DNA of 64,000 nt from Limnomonas spitsbergensis (GCA_037349105.1 JAYJMM010000034.1:1488001-1552000); one strand, 5' to 3'. Shown: positions 12,301-23,842, counted from the first letter of the stretch. The notes: generated by a model from the letters alone, not told the origin. Numbers and translations: made by a program.

Positions 12301-13874
12301 TCTCGACCCACTTCTCATGACACAGGTCGGTGTGTGGGCGAGAAACCATGATGTACTTTCTGGAATCAACCTCTGGTTATTTCCTATTGGCTCGGAATGG
12401 AAACCCCTGAGTTCCACTTGGCCTGGAATTAAACCATTGATTCCGCCCTCTCTAACGCGCTTACGTCCATACAGGGTATACCGGTAGTTGACGAAGTTTT
12501 CCCAGCCTTTTGGTGCTATGAACTGCCAGCCTGTTTGTAGGAACTGCCAGCCTGTTTGTATTTAATGCCAGCCCGTTTATATGAACTGCCAGCCTATTTG
12601 TACTGAGTGCCTTTGTAGGAGACGATGAGGAGCTGCAACAATGCCTGCTGGGCGCTGGGTGAACTGGTTCTCAAGCTCCAGCCCGAGGCCTTGACTCGGA
12701 GTGGCATGGCAGGTAATGGATGAAGGGCTTACGTCTATGAATATTACTATAAAGGAGAGGGAGGGTCGTTTGTACCCTTGTTTCAAGGCGTGGCATACCG
12801 CGGTATAAAACTTTGAACTGGTAGTTTGGGTCTGATCTGAGAGGGGTTTGTGACTGTGCCTTTCCCCATGCATGCACTTGACGATTCCTGCAGAGCGGAT
12901 TGCGGAGCGGACCGCAGGCATCTTGATACACGGCGGCCGGCTGACCCGCAGCATTGTTGAGAACAGCGCCATCACGCTTGGGCGCGTCGCCTGGGTGTGC
13001 CCTGAGCAGGTGACCACCTTTGGGGACCGCTGGCTTCTCCTGCGACAGGGCTTATGGGGATCAAAATCCTAGACCAGCCTCTGGCTGATGGCCCTTGCTG
13101 CACCACGCACCCTCTGACCTAGTCTGTGATGTAGCCGAAGTGTAGGAATAGCACTTGGTAATAAATATTGAGAATTATGTAGCTGAAGTGTAGCTAGAGC
13201 ACATGATCATAACTTCATAAGCATTGAAAAGTACGTGTGCTCAACTGCTCATGCAGGTGGCCCCGCACCTAGCACACTTCTGTGCTCCTTGGTGCGCAGC
13301 CCTGCGGAACATCAGAGATGACACGGAAAAAGAGCACGCGTTTCTCGGTCTCTGTAATGTCATTCGGTTGAACCCTGAGCCTGCGATGAGCATGTTTGGC
13401 CCAGTGGCCGCTGCGGTCGTCTCCTGGCGGACCATTCAGTGCGAGGGCCTGGTCAACAGCTTATCACAAGTCATGCAGGTGAGGGGATAATGCCCTGATG
13501 ATCCATATTCGCTGGTGATGCTCTGTTATGAGGTAGAGCTGAGCATTTCATTCAACGACAGCTGGGAGGGCTGGGAGAAGACGTTACATTCTGGGCCCTG
13601 CTCAAAATGGGAAGCTTTTAAGGACATCATGAATTTGTGATCTTTGGTTATTTGTCCCCCCCACACACACACACAACTTACCCTCCCATCCTTATAGTTG
13701 GTCGCATGGGTGAGCCTTTTGAGCAGGGCCAGTGCTGTTAATTTATTTTATGTCTCCCACACTTTATTGCAGGGCTTGAAGCAAGGCCTCGTTGCAAGCG
13801 GGCGCTGGCAGGAAATATTCTCTTCACTGGACGCAGCGATGCAAACCAAGCTTACGCTCATGTGCCAAGTGTAG
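6349..13874 (+). CDS. TNPO1: Transportin-type importin-beta (karyopherin-beta2)
   Basis: Nuclear import receptor that binds Ran-GTP and PY-NLS cargos such as hnRNP-like proteins. Seventeen exons in phase: 6349-6435, 6503-6595, 6664-6750, 6852-7037, 7313-7524, 7682-7961, 8305-8411, 8976-9147, 9628-9820, 10274-10479, 11253-11429, 11628-11855, 12095-12325, 12619-12712, 12894-13009, 13257-13478 and 13773-13874. The product has 930 residues against about 890 in animals and plants. Landmarks shared with transportin-1 are LLLKNNLK, VVEYMLASNEH..DVALESCEFW, WNLRRSSAAGLDRLS, a long acidic segment at about 316-375 corresponding to the H8 loop that releases cargo, ITCWSISRYSHW, LSGLAEALG, RQSAFALVGDLAK, NNACWALGE, ENSAITLGRVAWVCPEQ, WCAALRNIRDDTEKEHAF and the C-terminal ASGRWQEIFSS. 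A six-glutamine run sits near 650. The first ATG that gives the family N-terminus was chosen. Confidence 0.95.
8380..8620 (+). repeat. Decayed copies of transportin exon 7 end plus its splice donor
   Basis: The true exon end reads CTCAAGCCCTTCATGGCTAA, then GGAGAG|GTGAGCCT at 8411. Degraded copies follow in the intron: TTGAAGCCCTTCATGGGTCA then GGAGGGGTGAGCCTT at about 8488-8522, and GTGAAGCACTTCTTGGATAA then GGAGAGAGGTGCC at about 8586-8620. Spacing is near 100 bp. Confidence 0.8.
8690..8892 (+). mobile_element. MITE-like element, AGCTACAATTCAGC family (transportin intron 8)
   Basis: Carries CAGCTACAATTCAGC near the left end, a TTGGTGGCCGCCCAGCG core and a right end of TAATAAACACTG. The same left, core and right features recur in many introns of the window. 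Borders are approximate. Confidence 0.5.
12520..12618 (+). repeat. Tandem units abutting the splice acceptor of transportin exon 14
   Basis: About four imperfect units of GAACTGCCAGCCTGTTTGTA run directly into the functional acceptor TTTGTAG at 12618. The acceptor looks like the last member of the array. Confidence 0.65.
13591..13732. mobile_element. Small MITE with CTGGGCCCTGCTCAAAA terminal inverted repeats
   Basis: CTGGGCCCTGCTCAAAA at 13591-13607 is matched in inverted orientation by TTTTGAGCAGGGCCAG at 13717-13732, with one indel, bounding 142 bp inside the last transportin intron. Solitary copies of the same terminus occur elsewhere in the window. No clear target-site duplication was seen. 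Confidence 0.5.
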
Positions 13875-14475
13875 TAGGCTTGGAATAAGCTGGTGAAAGT
13901 ACTGGTTCCTCCTGGGCCCAGACCGGATACAGGGGACGCTTTTTCTCTGTGGGAGTAATGGTGTTGTATCGAGATGGGGATAAATTGAGAGGGCGTAAGT
14001 ACTGAGCGTTGGCATGCTGCATGGCGTGAACAAGACCAGCTGCAATTGTTAAGGATGCAGGTTGCAGTCATTCCCTTGTTCGCAAAATTCCAAATGGGTG
14101 CAAATTTTTCTGGCCGGTATGTCGATTTATAGTAGTTATTCCAAGGAAAGGAGAAAGTAAGCCCCTAGTTACACAGTTTGAGCCATGCACATGCTGATGG
14201 ACAACTCAAATTGAATAGGACCCGCCGAGGTATCAATATCAGACACTTCAGGAAGTCTTATCGATGTGGAATCAATGTGGGGGTGAGTGTGTTAGCAAAA
14301 ATGGATTCAAGATGTCTTCCCTTTCCCTTCTTGTTGGCACAGGCGCTTGTTCTTCACAGACCCCTGGACTCCGACAAAACCACCGATTCCAAGGAGGCTA
14401 CCTAGCCTACCAAAGCCTGAGCTGAATAGTGTCATGGGCCTGAAACAGCCTGAAACTACAATTAGCTTGTCAGGA

Positions 14476-15483
14476 TTAGCCCTTGAAGAAGGTGATGTGC
14501 CGCAGCAGCTTTCCCTCGCTGCCAGCCTCAGGCTTGGACAGCAGCAGCTGGATGTTCTTTGCTGTCGCGCGCTTGGCTGCGTACGTGTACAGGACATAGA
14601 TGCCCTCCCACTCCCTGACAAAAGGCAAAAGACAGAGATCCTTAGTTCTCCTTCCAGAACATCGCAGTCCACCTCGCATGGGAAAATAAACAAGCCCGAC
14701 AAGAGCATCATGTATAGTATTATGTATGGTACCTGAACAGGCATCATGGGTATCATTACACATAGCGAAGGAGGTGCTGATTAGCTCACCCTTTGATAGG
14801 ATAGGCCATGCGAGTTCTCCCTCGAACCAGGGCACTGATGTTCTGGCAGTCCTCCTTGTTGAGGTAAGCCTCGAACTTGGCTAGTTCCTTGTCCCTGGAT
14901 GTGCCAATGACAGCGGGCAAAACAGTGACAACGTGCATGAACCTTCATCTAGGTGTTCAGACTACAGCAGGTAATGAACCAGCTTGCTGACGCTGGATAC
15001 CTTGAGGAGTCCAGTCAGTTGTCAGCAGACAAAGTCAGGTAGACATGTCTCACCTCTCCTCGTCACTCAATGTAGAGTTCAGGATCATCATAGTCTCGTA
15101 CCTACAGCCGCGAGATCGGAGGTCAGAGCTGGCGCTATGAGATGACGATAAGCCACAAGTTAAAGACCCCTTTCTCACCAATGATACCCGGCAGGCAAAG
15201 CCACCGGTTCGTCACCCTCATCGGAAGAAAGCTTGACCTTCTCCTCAACAGCCTCCTATCACAAGAAAAGCATCGTGTTACCCTCATCAGCTAAATCCAT
15301 ATTGGGCCACTGTCGGCGCACCTTGGCGTAGGTAGCTAGGCAGACTACCCTATCCACATTGCTAAATGTCTTGTTAGCAGGCTGGAACACATTCCTCCTG
15401 GCGGCAATGGGCCTCAGCAGGCTGCTCGTGGTCTGGGACCGCACAGTGCTGGAGCATGCAACATTGGTCCTTTGAGTCAGCAT
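14476..15483 (-). CDS. PRPS6: Plastid ribosomal protein bS6
   Basis: Nuclear-encoded small-subunit protein of the chloroplast 70S ribosome (the mitochondrion is less likely). Five exons in phase: 15483 (or 15513)-15322, 15255-15179, 15101-15054, 14894-14790 and 14614-14476. Length is 176 residues from the inner ATG, or 186 from the in-frame ATG at 15513. The first 55-60 residues are rich in Ser, Thr, Arg and Ala and lack acids, as in a transit peptide. The mature part has the bS6 signature: [30 protein letters not shown], then [11 protein letters not shown], and a C-terminal strand region [21 protein letters not shown]. The inner ATG is kept for the coordinates because both starts give a plausible transit peptide and the choice is open. 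It diverges from the Tubby gene. Confidence 0.85.
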
Positions 15484-15513
15484 TTTATAAAGACTTTCCG
15501 CACAGCAAAGCAA

Positions 15514-15707
15514 GGAAGAAACGAAACATGTAAATAGGTGTACGGCAGTTCTCCACTTTCTTCCTCTTTCCGGTCTTCACAACGAGGCAACACGCGTTCT
15601 CCCGTTCAGACAATGTCGATATAGCGCGCCCGATTTATTTGATGCAGACCTAAGCATTGTCGTCCCCGAGTCCTCCCTCCTAAGACTCCACTTTGTGTAT
15701 CGTGAAA
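15514..15707. promoter_or_regulatory. Bidirectional promoter interval, bS6 / Tubby-domain gene
   Basis: Only 194-224 bp separate the opposing start codons. The interval must hold both promoters and both 5' leaders. No TATA-like element was assigned. Confidence 0.5.
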
Positions 15708-18700
15708 ATGGCGTCGTCAGAAAGGTGCTCCTTTCTATCTTGATCTGATGATGACAATTTTTGCATCATTACCAGTCATCGTTACTGATTCCATGTTCAC
15801 TGGCATGTCCCCCTTCTCAGTGAGGAAGAGCGAAGTCGAGGTTATCAGCCTGTACTTGCAGAGCAAATGAAAAATTCTCCCAGAGTCACTCGAGAAGGCT
15901 CGAGCACGCGATTCCCTAAAGACGGAGGTGGGCCGTTGAGTAAAGCACATTTCGCCAAGACTGCCTCTGACGAGTTCCCCTGATGAATCGCAGTGAACGT
16001 TTACCACAACGACCTTTTCACGGACGGCGATGTGTTGGGGGGTGGCCCAAGCGCGACTGGTAATTCGACGAATGGACATGGAAATGTAGCATCGCCCTCG
16101 GCTCGCCCCGAGTCATCGAATCGCATGCAGCAGCAGAAGAGTTCACTAGCAGCCCGCAGGCAGGAACGCATGCAGGCGAATGTCTACGAACGGAATGAGA
16201 CAATGACGACTCGCAATCCGAGCAGTCCAGCCGGGCCTGCGCAAGCGCAATTGCCTGCGCATGCTAGAGTCCCGCAGCAGCAGCAACAGCAGCAGCAACA
16301 GCAGAATTCTTATGAAGCAGAGCAAGCCTCATCTCCTCGAGGTGATGTGTACGGTCTTCGGTCGTCGTATGACCCCAACGAAGAAAACGGAGGCCAGGGC
16401 GACCAAGTGTACGCCGCTCCTCGGCAGGTGCAGCGGCAGCAGCAACAGCAGCAGCAGGCATCTCCACCTAGACAGCTGGATTTGAGTGATATTCGTAGTT
16501 TCTTGCAGCAGCCGGGGCCGAAGGGTGGACCAGTGCTCTGCTACATCGTCAGGGATGCAAGCTCTACCAAAATGTATCCCAAATACAACCTTTTCCTGGA
16601 GGATGGAAAGAGGTTGGTGCTCCTGCATGCATGCTTACATCTCAGCTGATCTACAAAGTTTGTCATGCATCCCGAGGCCATGCAGGACCTTGCCATGTGC
16701 ATGCATAAACCTGATCTCCGAACTGCTTAGTTCCCAGCTTTTGTATCATTTCATCATGCATCTGGACAACATTCATGACACATGGTCTCCGCATCACTGC
16801 ATGCCCCTGGTATTGCTTAGGCTTCAAAAGTCAGCTCTGATGGCCTGCACCCCATCAGGTTCTTGCTGGCGGCACGCAAGCGGAAGAAGCAGACCACCAG
16901 CAACTACATCATCTCTCTGGACTACGAGGACCTGGGTCGGGACAGCGAGAAGTTCTGTGGGAAGCTCCGGTCCAACTTCGTCGGAACGGACTTCACCGTC
17001 TTTGATGACGGTGACAAGCCGGGCAAGAAGGGGCCAGCGGGACAAGTGCGGCAGGAGCTGGGATGTGTGACGTACCAGTATAACGTGCTGGGGACACGGG
17101 GGCCTAGAAAGATGACGGCATGCATCCCTACTGTGGATGGCTCTGGGAGATCTCAGTACCGACCCAAGTCCGAGGGCGACACCCTGGTGGACCGGTAGGG
17201 TGCTGAACGCATGGGAGCAGGACATGATGGGTGGCTGCATGGCGTTTAATGCGGAAAAACTGAATGCGGGGATGTGAAGGGCTTAGGGGTGATAGTATGT
17301 TTAGTAATGCATTTAAAGGACTGCATGCCCTGATTAAGCTCCCTTTTTATCAAGCCCCAAACTAAAACTACGAACAGGAGCAACATAAAGAGTGCAGTAA
17401 AAACATTTATATTTGAAGGCAGTTCGGCAGTTAATATGTGGTATGTTCTCTTAAATGTGTGCACTCGCTGAACACAAATGCGTATGTCTTCACCTGGAGG
17501 GTTAGCTTATGGACTTTTGGTTGATGCAATGGGTGCTCCGATTATCAAGGGTGCACCCCTCGTTCACACACCTCACCAGCATGCCTTACGGCTTTCTCAG
17601 TATCTTGTTACCTCTGGAGCTTAAATCTTCGGCTCTGTCTGTTTTCATGCGCAGGGTGAAAGGCGAAAAGTATCTGGATGAGCTGCTGGTTATGTATAAC
17701 AAGCCGCCGCGGTGGAATGAGGAGGTGAGGTCAAGCTTGCAGCAAGGATATTTTAGACCATGTCTTGACTTATGATTTATGAGTTATAATTTTTAAGTTA
17801 TAATGGTGTCATGTGTGCCGACATTCATGGACCTGGTACCCGCGTGACTTGCTACCAGGCATGCGACCCCCCTCCTTTTAGCTAACTTTTTCATTGTTGA
17901 TGTGTACTGAAGCGCTTCCCATGCCCTGAATGGCTCAGCATCCCTCCACCAATGCATGCCACCATCAGCCTTATTTTTTTAGCCATAAATGGCCTGAGGC
18001 CATAATAATTCATGCCCACCATGATTGGTTGCACGATAAGAACGCTTCTGCTCTTGCCATGTTGCAGCTGAACGCCTACTGCCTCAACTTCAATGGCCGG
18101 GTGACGGAGGCCTCAGTGAAGAACTTCCAACTCGTCACGGATGACAACCAGGGATACGTCCTGCTTCAGTTTGGAAAGGTGGGCATGCGCCAATGGTGGC
18201 TTAGGGTTTAGACTCTTGGGTTTGGACTAACCCTAAACCATAGACTAGGACAACCATGTAAATAAATCTTGCTTCAGTTTAAAAAGGTGGGCATGCGCCA
18301 AGCATAGTGGTTGTGACAAGACGCTCAAAATTAATCAATTATTGGGGTGTGCGGATCTGGATGCGCGCTATGTATTATTTCAAAATCGTCGCTGCGCGGA
18401 GTGTCAGCCATGTGCCCAATTGTTTAGGCACATGGCTGACACTCCGCTGACTGAAATTAATATTAGTGTACCTGATGCGCGGCGTTAAATTGAATGATCT
18501 GCAAAATGTTCGCCGCTGCACGGCTGTATCTCAACTGTTTTTTGGCTGCGCAATAAAAATGTTAATCGTTTTTGGGAGAGCGCGCGGACCCTATAACGTT
18601 TTACGTTAGTGCGATGCATAGCCGTGCAGAGCCTGGGAATCAGAGAACGCTTCATTGATCAGCATGCCTACCAGAAAGCTTTTTTTTTCAGATCGTTTTG

Positions 18701-19131
18701 AAACCCCAGGGTGATAGCTATCTCCAAGTCATGTGCAACTATTAGCGGTAATAATTGAAGTCTGCTTTGCCACAGATTGGTCACCAGTAGATCTGTCACC
18801 AGTCACCAGTATGTCTGCTTTACCACAGATCGGTCGAAACAACGAAGTGATGGCAATTTCCCGAATGCTTGTCCACCCATTCTTACTTATCAGATCAGGC
18901 ACCACGCTCAAGTGATGGCAATGAAATAGATCAATTTTCGTTAGCTTGGCCTCTGCTCAGGCAAAACGCCTAAATGATGGCGCTTTCAAATTCAAATTGC
19001 ATCCAAGCGTGCTTGCTTTGCCGCAGATTGGGCGGAACACCTTCACGATGGACTACCAGTGGCCCATGTCAGCACTGCAGGCCTTTGCAATCTGCCTCAG
19101 CAGCTTTGACAACAAGCTGGCGTGCGAGTAG
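15708..19131 (+). CDS. Tubby-like (TULP) domain protein
   Basis: Phosphoinositide-binding Tubby C-terminal domain protein; in flagellated eukaryotes relatives act as membrane and ciliary trafficking adaptors. Seven exons in phase: 15708-15724, 15821-15927, 15994-16612, 16859-17194, 17655-17724, 18068-18178 and 19027-19131, for 454 residues. The 17-nt first exon (MASSE plus two bases) is supported because it joins in frame to exons 2 and 3 (..[13 protein letters not shown]). Residues 45-215 are low-complexity with two polyglutamine tracts. From about 218 the Tubby domain follows: [105 protein letters not shown], and the canonical C-terminus [27 protein letters not shown]. No F-box is visible, so it resembles animal/protist TULPs more than plant F-box TLPs. 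Confidence 0.9.
18240..18300 (+). repeat. Duplicate of Tubby exon 6 end plus donor
   Basis: Exon 6 ends CTGCTTCAGTTTGGAAAG|GTGGGCATGCGCCAA at 18178. A second copy, TTGCTTCAGTTTAAAAAG then GTGGGCATGCGCCAAG, lies at about 18269-18302, roughly 100 bp downstream in the intron. Confidence 0.8.
18330..18640. repeat. Possible element with perfect 21-bp hairpin
   Basis: GCGGAGTGTCAGCCATGTGC (18396 onward, 21 bp) is perfectly inverted at 18427-18447 around a 10-nt loop. The surrounding segment, beginning ATTATTGGGGTGTGCGGA near 18340, has a diverged relative near 39470-39860 in the cofactor D gene (ATTATTGTGGGGGGTGCGCG and GACGCTGCGCGGCGCGGAGT). A decayed transposon is plausible; borders are uncertain. 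Confidence 0.45.
18760..19045 (+). repeat. Decayed copies of Tubby exon 7 acceptor and start
   Basis: The working acceptor is GCTTTGCCGCAG|ATTGGGCGGAACACC at 19026. Upstream the intron holds TGCTTTGCCACAGATTGGTC (about 18762) and CTGCTTTACCACAGATCGGT followed by CGAAACAACG (about 18813). Each is a pseudo-acceptor with the first exon codons. So this intron carries copies of both its bounding exons. Confidence 0.78.
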
Positions 19132-20560
19132 CGGGCCGCGATGGACTCGGTCCCTTTCTGTATTTTCTCGTATGCATTCCCCCATTGCATTGGTATCATG
19201 CCTCCCCGGGTACCGTTCAAAAAACTATATGACGCTTCCTATTTGTAGTTGCAATTATATTTGCAGACCTGTTGTTCTTGTCGGCCCGCATCCACATTCT
19301 TCAGCAGACAGCTTAGGATAGGTACTGTATTTTTTTGATTCCACCAGTGACCACTCAAGCATTATACAAGGGGCAAATATATCTGTTGTGTTGAGGCATG
19401 CCTCATATGACCTCCCAATAACCCTCTGACACACACTTACATGTTTTTTGCGTCTAGTCAGTCCTTCCCTCCCTCCTAGGGTGTGCCTCTGCACAATGGG
19501 CCTGCTGACCGGTATTAATATTTGTGCTGATCCACGCGCACACCAAGACGTCACGGTCAGAGAACATGTACTGTTGCATCAATGTGGATGTTTGGGGAAG
19601 AAATACATAGCTAGAGTTGGGGTTTCCGCCCCGTTTCTGTTAGCCTGCTGTTGCTTTCTATGAAACCCTGTTTGATTTTATAAGCCATGCCTCGATTTTT
19701 GTGTGCATGGACGCCTTTAATGCTTGTGAACATGTGCAGCTGCCTGGGCACAGGCGGCCCCTCGACCTGAGTCGTGCGTCACGGTTTAGTAGATGGCATG
19801 TTACTGATGTGATTACTAATTTAGCGAACAAAGGATGGTGCTGAAGTTTTGGCACACTGGTCATTCTCCGCAGTGGATAAAGAAGGCGCTTCATTGCTTG
19901 AGGACCTGCTGCTGGGTTTAGAACAGTGCATACCCGCTGAAACTGCTGCTGGGTAATTGAATTTAGTTAACGCTAGCTTGGATGTCAGACCACGGCTGGT
20001 TAGTCACCACGTGCCGTACACAGATCTTCCAAGAAGGAAGGATGGAGGAAACTCATACATGGAAGCTTGCAGTATGGCAGTGAGGCGCAGGCGTATGAAG
20101 GCGGGCACCCAGCAATATTTAATCCCGCCCTGTACAGTTGCACGTGGGCTTGTTATTGGCTTGGGTGTCAATAACATAACACCACTGGGCCATGCTGAAA
20201 AGGCTCAGCTGCGTGGGCGCCCTGAGTGTAATGGGGGCTCTGTCTCTTCCCGACCTCTTGCCTTCCTCTGGCCTGTGCAAGTTTTTTCTCTTTCAGGGCT
20301 GGGGGACCCCACCTCCTGGGCAGGTAAAAATGCCGGCCACCCTAGAAACACCCCCCCTCAAAATCCAGGCCACCCTTAGCAAAGGCTGACACCGTGATCC
20401 TGCTAGGCCAATAGGGATCAAAACTTGCCTGGCCTTCCTGCGCTCATCGGCCATGGGCCGGGAAGAAGCTAAATTGTAGCTAAAGCACCAGGCAAAAAAC
20501 ATTGACCCCTGGTCAGTACTGGTAGACAGTCCTCCGCTTCAAGTTACACCAGCAGCACAA
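19132..20560. other. Intergenic, no gene recognised
   Basis: Only short open frames are present and none resembles a known protein. From about 20180 to 20400 there is a dispersed repeat shared with 61770-61930. A MITE-like segment (AATAGGGATCAAAACTTG ... TAAATTGTAGCTAAAGCACC) lies at about 20390-20510. Confidence 0.5.
20180..20400 (+). repeat. Dispersed repeat, copy 1 (partner at 61770-61930)
   Basis: Shared blocks in the same order as near 61785-61920 include GGGGGCTCTGTC, CTTCC..TTTGG or TCTGG, TGTGCAAGTTTTT, and CAGGGCTGGGGGACCC followed by CACCTCCTGG and ACAGGT or GCAGGT. The front half (CCATGCTGAAAAGGCTC) also matches 24697-24715. Confidence 0.6.
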
Positions 20561-21527
20561 CAAGACAGCCCCTCATGGCAGCTACCATGGCGGCCGACAT
20601 GCAACTCGTTGTCACACAGAGCTTGAAGGGCGCAGCTGGTGCAGGGAATTGCTCAGTGCCTTGGATGGCCTGGAGCAAGAAGTAGCTGTCCCCAAACTGA
20701 GTCAGACGGCGATTGCTCTGCAGCCTCTTCCCGCAACAGAGGTCATGGCGCTACTGGACGGCGGACGTAGCATATGAGACGGAGCAGCTGCATGTCACCG
20801 GCCTAGGGGATCCCAGAGAACCACCCATAGAGAATAGGTCAGCGGCTGCCTAGCCGTGCCTGGTTTCAGCCTATGGCGGACAAAGAGCCTCACCAGCAAG
20901 TGGGAGTGTGTTTGTGTGTGCATGAATTTAAGGTTACAGCTCGGCGAAATCAGCACGGCCGACACTAGGGAAAGGCACAGCGGTCAACAACGCAACGTGA
21001 CACACGTTGCTGCCAGCGGTGTTGGGCAAGGGGAGACGGCGAACATGCTTGCCTCCAATGCTCCAGGGAGGCCTCCCATACGGTTTTAGAGACTTCCACG
21101 CTTTGTACCAGAGCAGGCTATGGTGGGATGCTCTGACTTTCGTGGAGGATGTGGTACCTTACGTTGAGGCTTTTAGTCGTTTCAGAGGCCTGGGCTTCCT
21201 TTCTTTATCCCCCCCCTCCCCAACCATTGTGTGTCCCTTCACCTATTTTCCCGTTTCCGGGTTTCCTGACGCTCTGACTGGTAGATTTATGTCTTTCCAC
21301 TTTTTTATTTTTGAGGGCTAGGATCTGGATGGGCTGAGGCTTCTTCGGACTTCCTTCGCTTGATGAGGTGGTCATTTTCCCTCTCCTGTTTCTGTATGTT
21401 CCTTTCCCTTTCCCATGCACCGCACCCATTAGTTTACTTTTCTCCCGACCAGACAGTCGGGCGCCCATGCGGCCGGGCCTGTGCAGCATGGCCCAGAGGT
21501 GTTATGTCATTGACCGAGTTCTCTGTT

Positions 21528-22265
21528 CTGCAGCTTCCACCTCAGCAACCTGCCGGCACCCGAGGCATCAAGCAGGGCTGTCCACTGACTTATCTGCTCT
21601 GCAGCCTCCACCTCAGCAACCTGCCGGCACCCGAGGCATCAAGCAGGGCTGCTCACTGACTTATCTGCTCTGCAGCCTCCACCTCAGCAACCTGCCGGAA
21701 CCCGAGGCATCAAGCAGGGCTGCCCACTGACTTATCTGCTCTGCAGCCTCCACCTCAGCAACCTGCCGGAACCCGAGGCATCAAGCAGGGCTGCCCACTG
21801 ACTTATCTGCTCTGCAGCCTCCACCTCACCAACTTGCCGGCACCCGCGGCATCCAACACGGCTGCTCACTGACTTATCTGCTCTGCAGCCTCCACCTCAG
21901 CAACCTGCCGGCACCCGAGGCATCAAGCAGGGCTGCCCACTGACGTATCTGCTCTGCAGCCTCCACCTCACCAACCTGCCGGCACCCAAGGCATCAAGCA
22001 CGGCTGCCCAATGACTTACCTGCTCTGCAGCCTCCACCTCAGCAACTTGCCGGCACCCGCGGCATCAAACAGGGCTGCCCACTGACTTATCTGCTCTGCA
22101 GCCTCCACCTCAGCAACCTGCCGGCACCCGAGGCATCAAGCAGGGCTGCTCACTGACTTATCTGCTCTGCAGCCTCCACTTCAGCAACCTGCCGGCACCC
22201 AAGGCATCAAGCAGGGCTGCTCACTGACTTATCTGCTCTGCAACCTCCACCTCAGCAACCTGCCG
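21528..22265 (+). repeat. 71-bp satellite made from a reverse-transcriptase segment
   Basis: About 10.4 head-to-tail copies with period 71 (CTGCAG anchors at 21528, 21599, 21670 and so on). Each unit contains CCTCCACCTCAGCAACCTGC, then CGGCACCCGAGGCATCAAGC and AGGGCTGCYCACTGACTTAT. In one frame the unit reads TRGIKQGC..LTYLLCSLHLSNLP, the QGxPLSP-type motif of LINE reverse transcriptase. Because 71 is not a multiple of 3, the frame rotates between copies. Confidence 0.9.
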
Positions 22266-22319
22266 GCAGGATCGCAGCCAAGAGGGCATTGTGCCGAGGG
22301 CGGGCAGACGCCTTCAGTA

Positions 22320-22475
22320 CCCGCTATATGCAGATGCCCTCTTCCTGCTAGCCAGGCAGGGCTGCAGCGCATGCTAGATGCCTGTAATGAGTGCATGGCA
22401 TATAAACATCTTCAGGGCAATGTCAGCAAGACAGAGATCTTGGAGTTTGGCAGCCCCTTAGCAATGCAGCGTTGA
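22320..22475 (+). pseudogene. Reverse-transcriptase remnant (YADA box)
   Basis: Reading TACCCGCTATATGCAGAT gives YPLYAD, then ALFLLA. A single-base shift follows before GLQRMLDACNECM and NVSKTEILEFG, the spacing expected of a LINE palm domain. The catalytic Asp pair is reduced to one Asp, and a stop follows at about 22475. It is the continuation of the element amplified in the 71-bp array. Confidence 0.7.
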
Positions 22476-22689
22476 CAGGCAGCCCAGCTCTGCGTGTAAT
22501 GGCCCTGCCGATTAGAGAGGTGCCTTCAGCTGCCACGATGCAGCGCGTACGCCACATGGCCGCCAGGGTGCGTCTGTAGTACAATTAGGTCTGCACATAC
22601 CTGTATGCAGCACCTACGGCGAACTGCAGCGATATGGTGTGGGCTACCGGTCACCTTCAATCACAGTATTTCTTAAGGAGCAGAATGCA

Positions 22690-23842
22690 GTCCAGCCAAC
22701 TTCAGTACCTGCGCCAGGCGGTTGAGGTTCCTACATCCGCTGCCAGCTTGGAGGGCATGCGGGAGCTGAGGATCCAACCGTTACAATGAGCATGGTGGCA
22801 GCACGTGTGCCGTTTCTGCAACGATGCGAAGGCACTAGCAGCACCGCAAGACAGCCCACTCGTGGCGGCAACCATAGCGGCCGTCATGAACACGCCAAGT
22901 CTGTCCGTACAGGAAACATGGCATGCATGCCAGCATGTGCCGGAAACGTAATTCAGCACTTCAACATAAAAATCCCGGGTCAGTGATAACTTGAAACAAC
23001 ACAACCAAATTGCATAGTGGCATCCTGTTCATTGAGTAGACAAGTGCTTGAATTTGACATGCAGGCCAGCAGTTGAGGATGGTACATATTCGCTGGGTCC
23101 TGCTGAACGCTCGACCACGTGGGGCTGGTAGGGAAAGAACAAGCTCATTTCCAGCTACCATGCACAGCTAGGACCATAGTGCGGCCATACCAACTTCCTA
23201 TGTCAGGGGACAGGAACATGGAACCCAGCAACACGATCCAAGGTGCAGCTATACCTATATCCTATGTCATGGGGCAGGAACTTAGACCTCAAGTGTCCTA
23301 GATATAGGGGGGAGAGATGATTGATTGTCAGGCTATATTCCTTGACCATTGGGTATGGATGCCAGCAGTTGCAGGCATTCACCGGGGTACCACGCTTACA
23401 TGCCCCCCCTCCTGTGAATCTATAATATCCTGGATTGACTTCATGACCTTCTCTCTCAAACCAAAGGGCGCATTTTGCTGCTTCTGTGAAGAGGAGAACA
23501 TAAGAGTCTCAGAAGACATGACCCTATATCTCGGCCATCGCATACCGGTAACCATGCATTATTGAGCCTGGTCCATACTAAGCCACGTGGTGCCCCAGCA
23601 GTACAGGCCTTGCTCACACCTGCCTAGGCACCAGAGCTTATTTTAGCGTGCTTCAGCTATTAGTCAGCTATATCGTGGCATGCGGCCGAGCAGCAAGCTA
23701 TGCTGCACAGGCCACCGACCAGAGGCCGATCAAGGCTTGGGGTCCTCATTTGCCAGAGGTGGCCACCCGGCGGTCCCCCCGAAGGAATGGGGTGTGCAAC
23801 AGACCCAGATCAGCTTCCGAGCACACTGCAGGACAGACCGAC
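22690..23842. other. Intergenic DNA downstream of the kinesin gene, repeats only
   Basis: No gene recognised. Positions 23088-23230 hold a member of a dispersed repeat (CTGCTGAACGCTCG, GGGGCTGGTAGGG, CAGCTACCATGCACAGCTAG, GGGGACAGGAACATGGA) seen also at 41224-41375 and, inverted, at 43545-43880. Positions 23640-23830 hold a MITE-like copy (CAGCTATTAGTCAGCTATAT ... GCCACCCGGCGG). Confidence 0.5.

Larger units (their letters stand above)
20560..22690 (+). mobile_element. Decayed non-LTR (LINE) retrotransposon
   Basis: The region contains two recognisable pieces of a LINE reverse transcriptase on the plus strand. One is the fingers/palm motif TRGIKQGCPLTYLLCSLHL (about 21560-21620). The other is the catalytic-motif region YADALFLLA followed, after a frameshift, by GLQRMLDACNEC and VSKTEILEFGSP (about 22320-22465). 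In this class of enzyme the active site is YADD; here the second Asp is Ala. Stops and frameshifts show it is dead. Upstream and downstream borders are not defined. Confidence 0.7.

Noticed and set aside
21528..22265. Possible CRISPR-like array (regular 71-bp period)
   Set aside because: There are no unique spacers: the whole unit is repeated head to tail and derives from reverse transcriptase. The window is eukaryotic.
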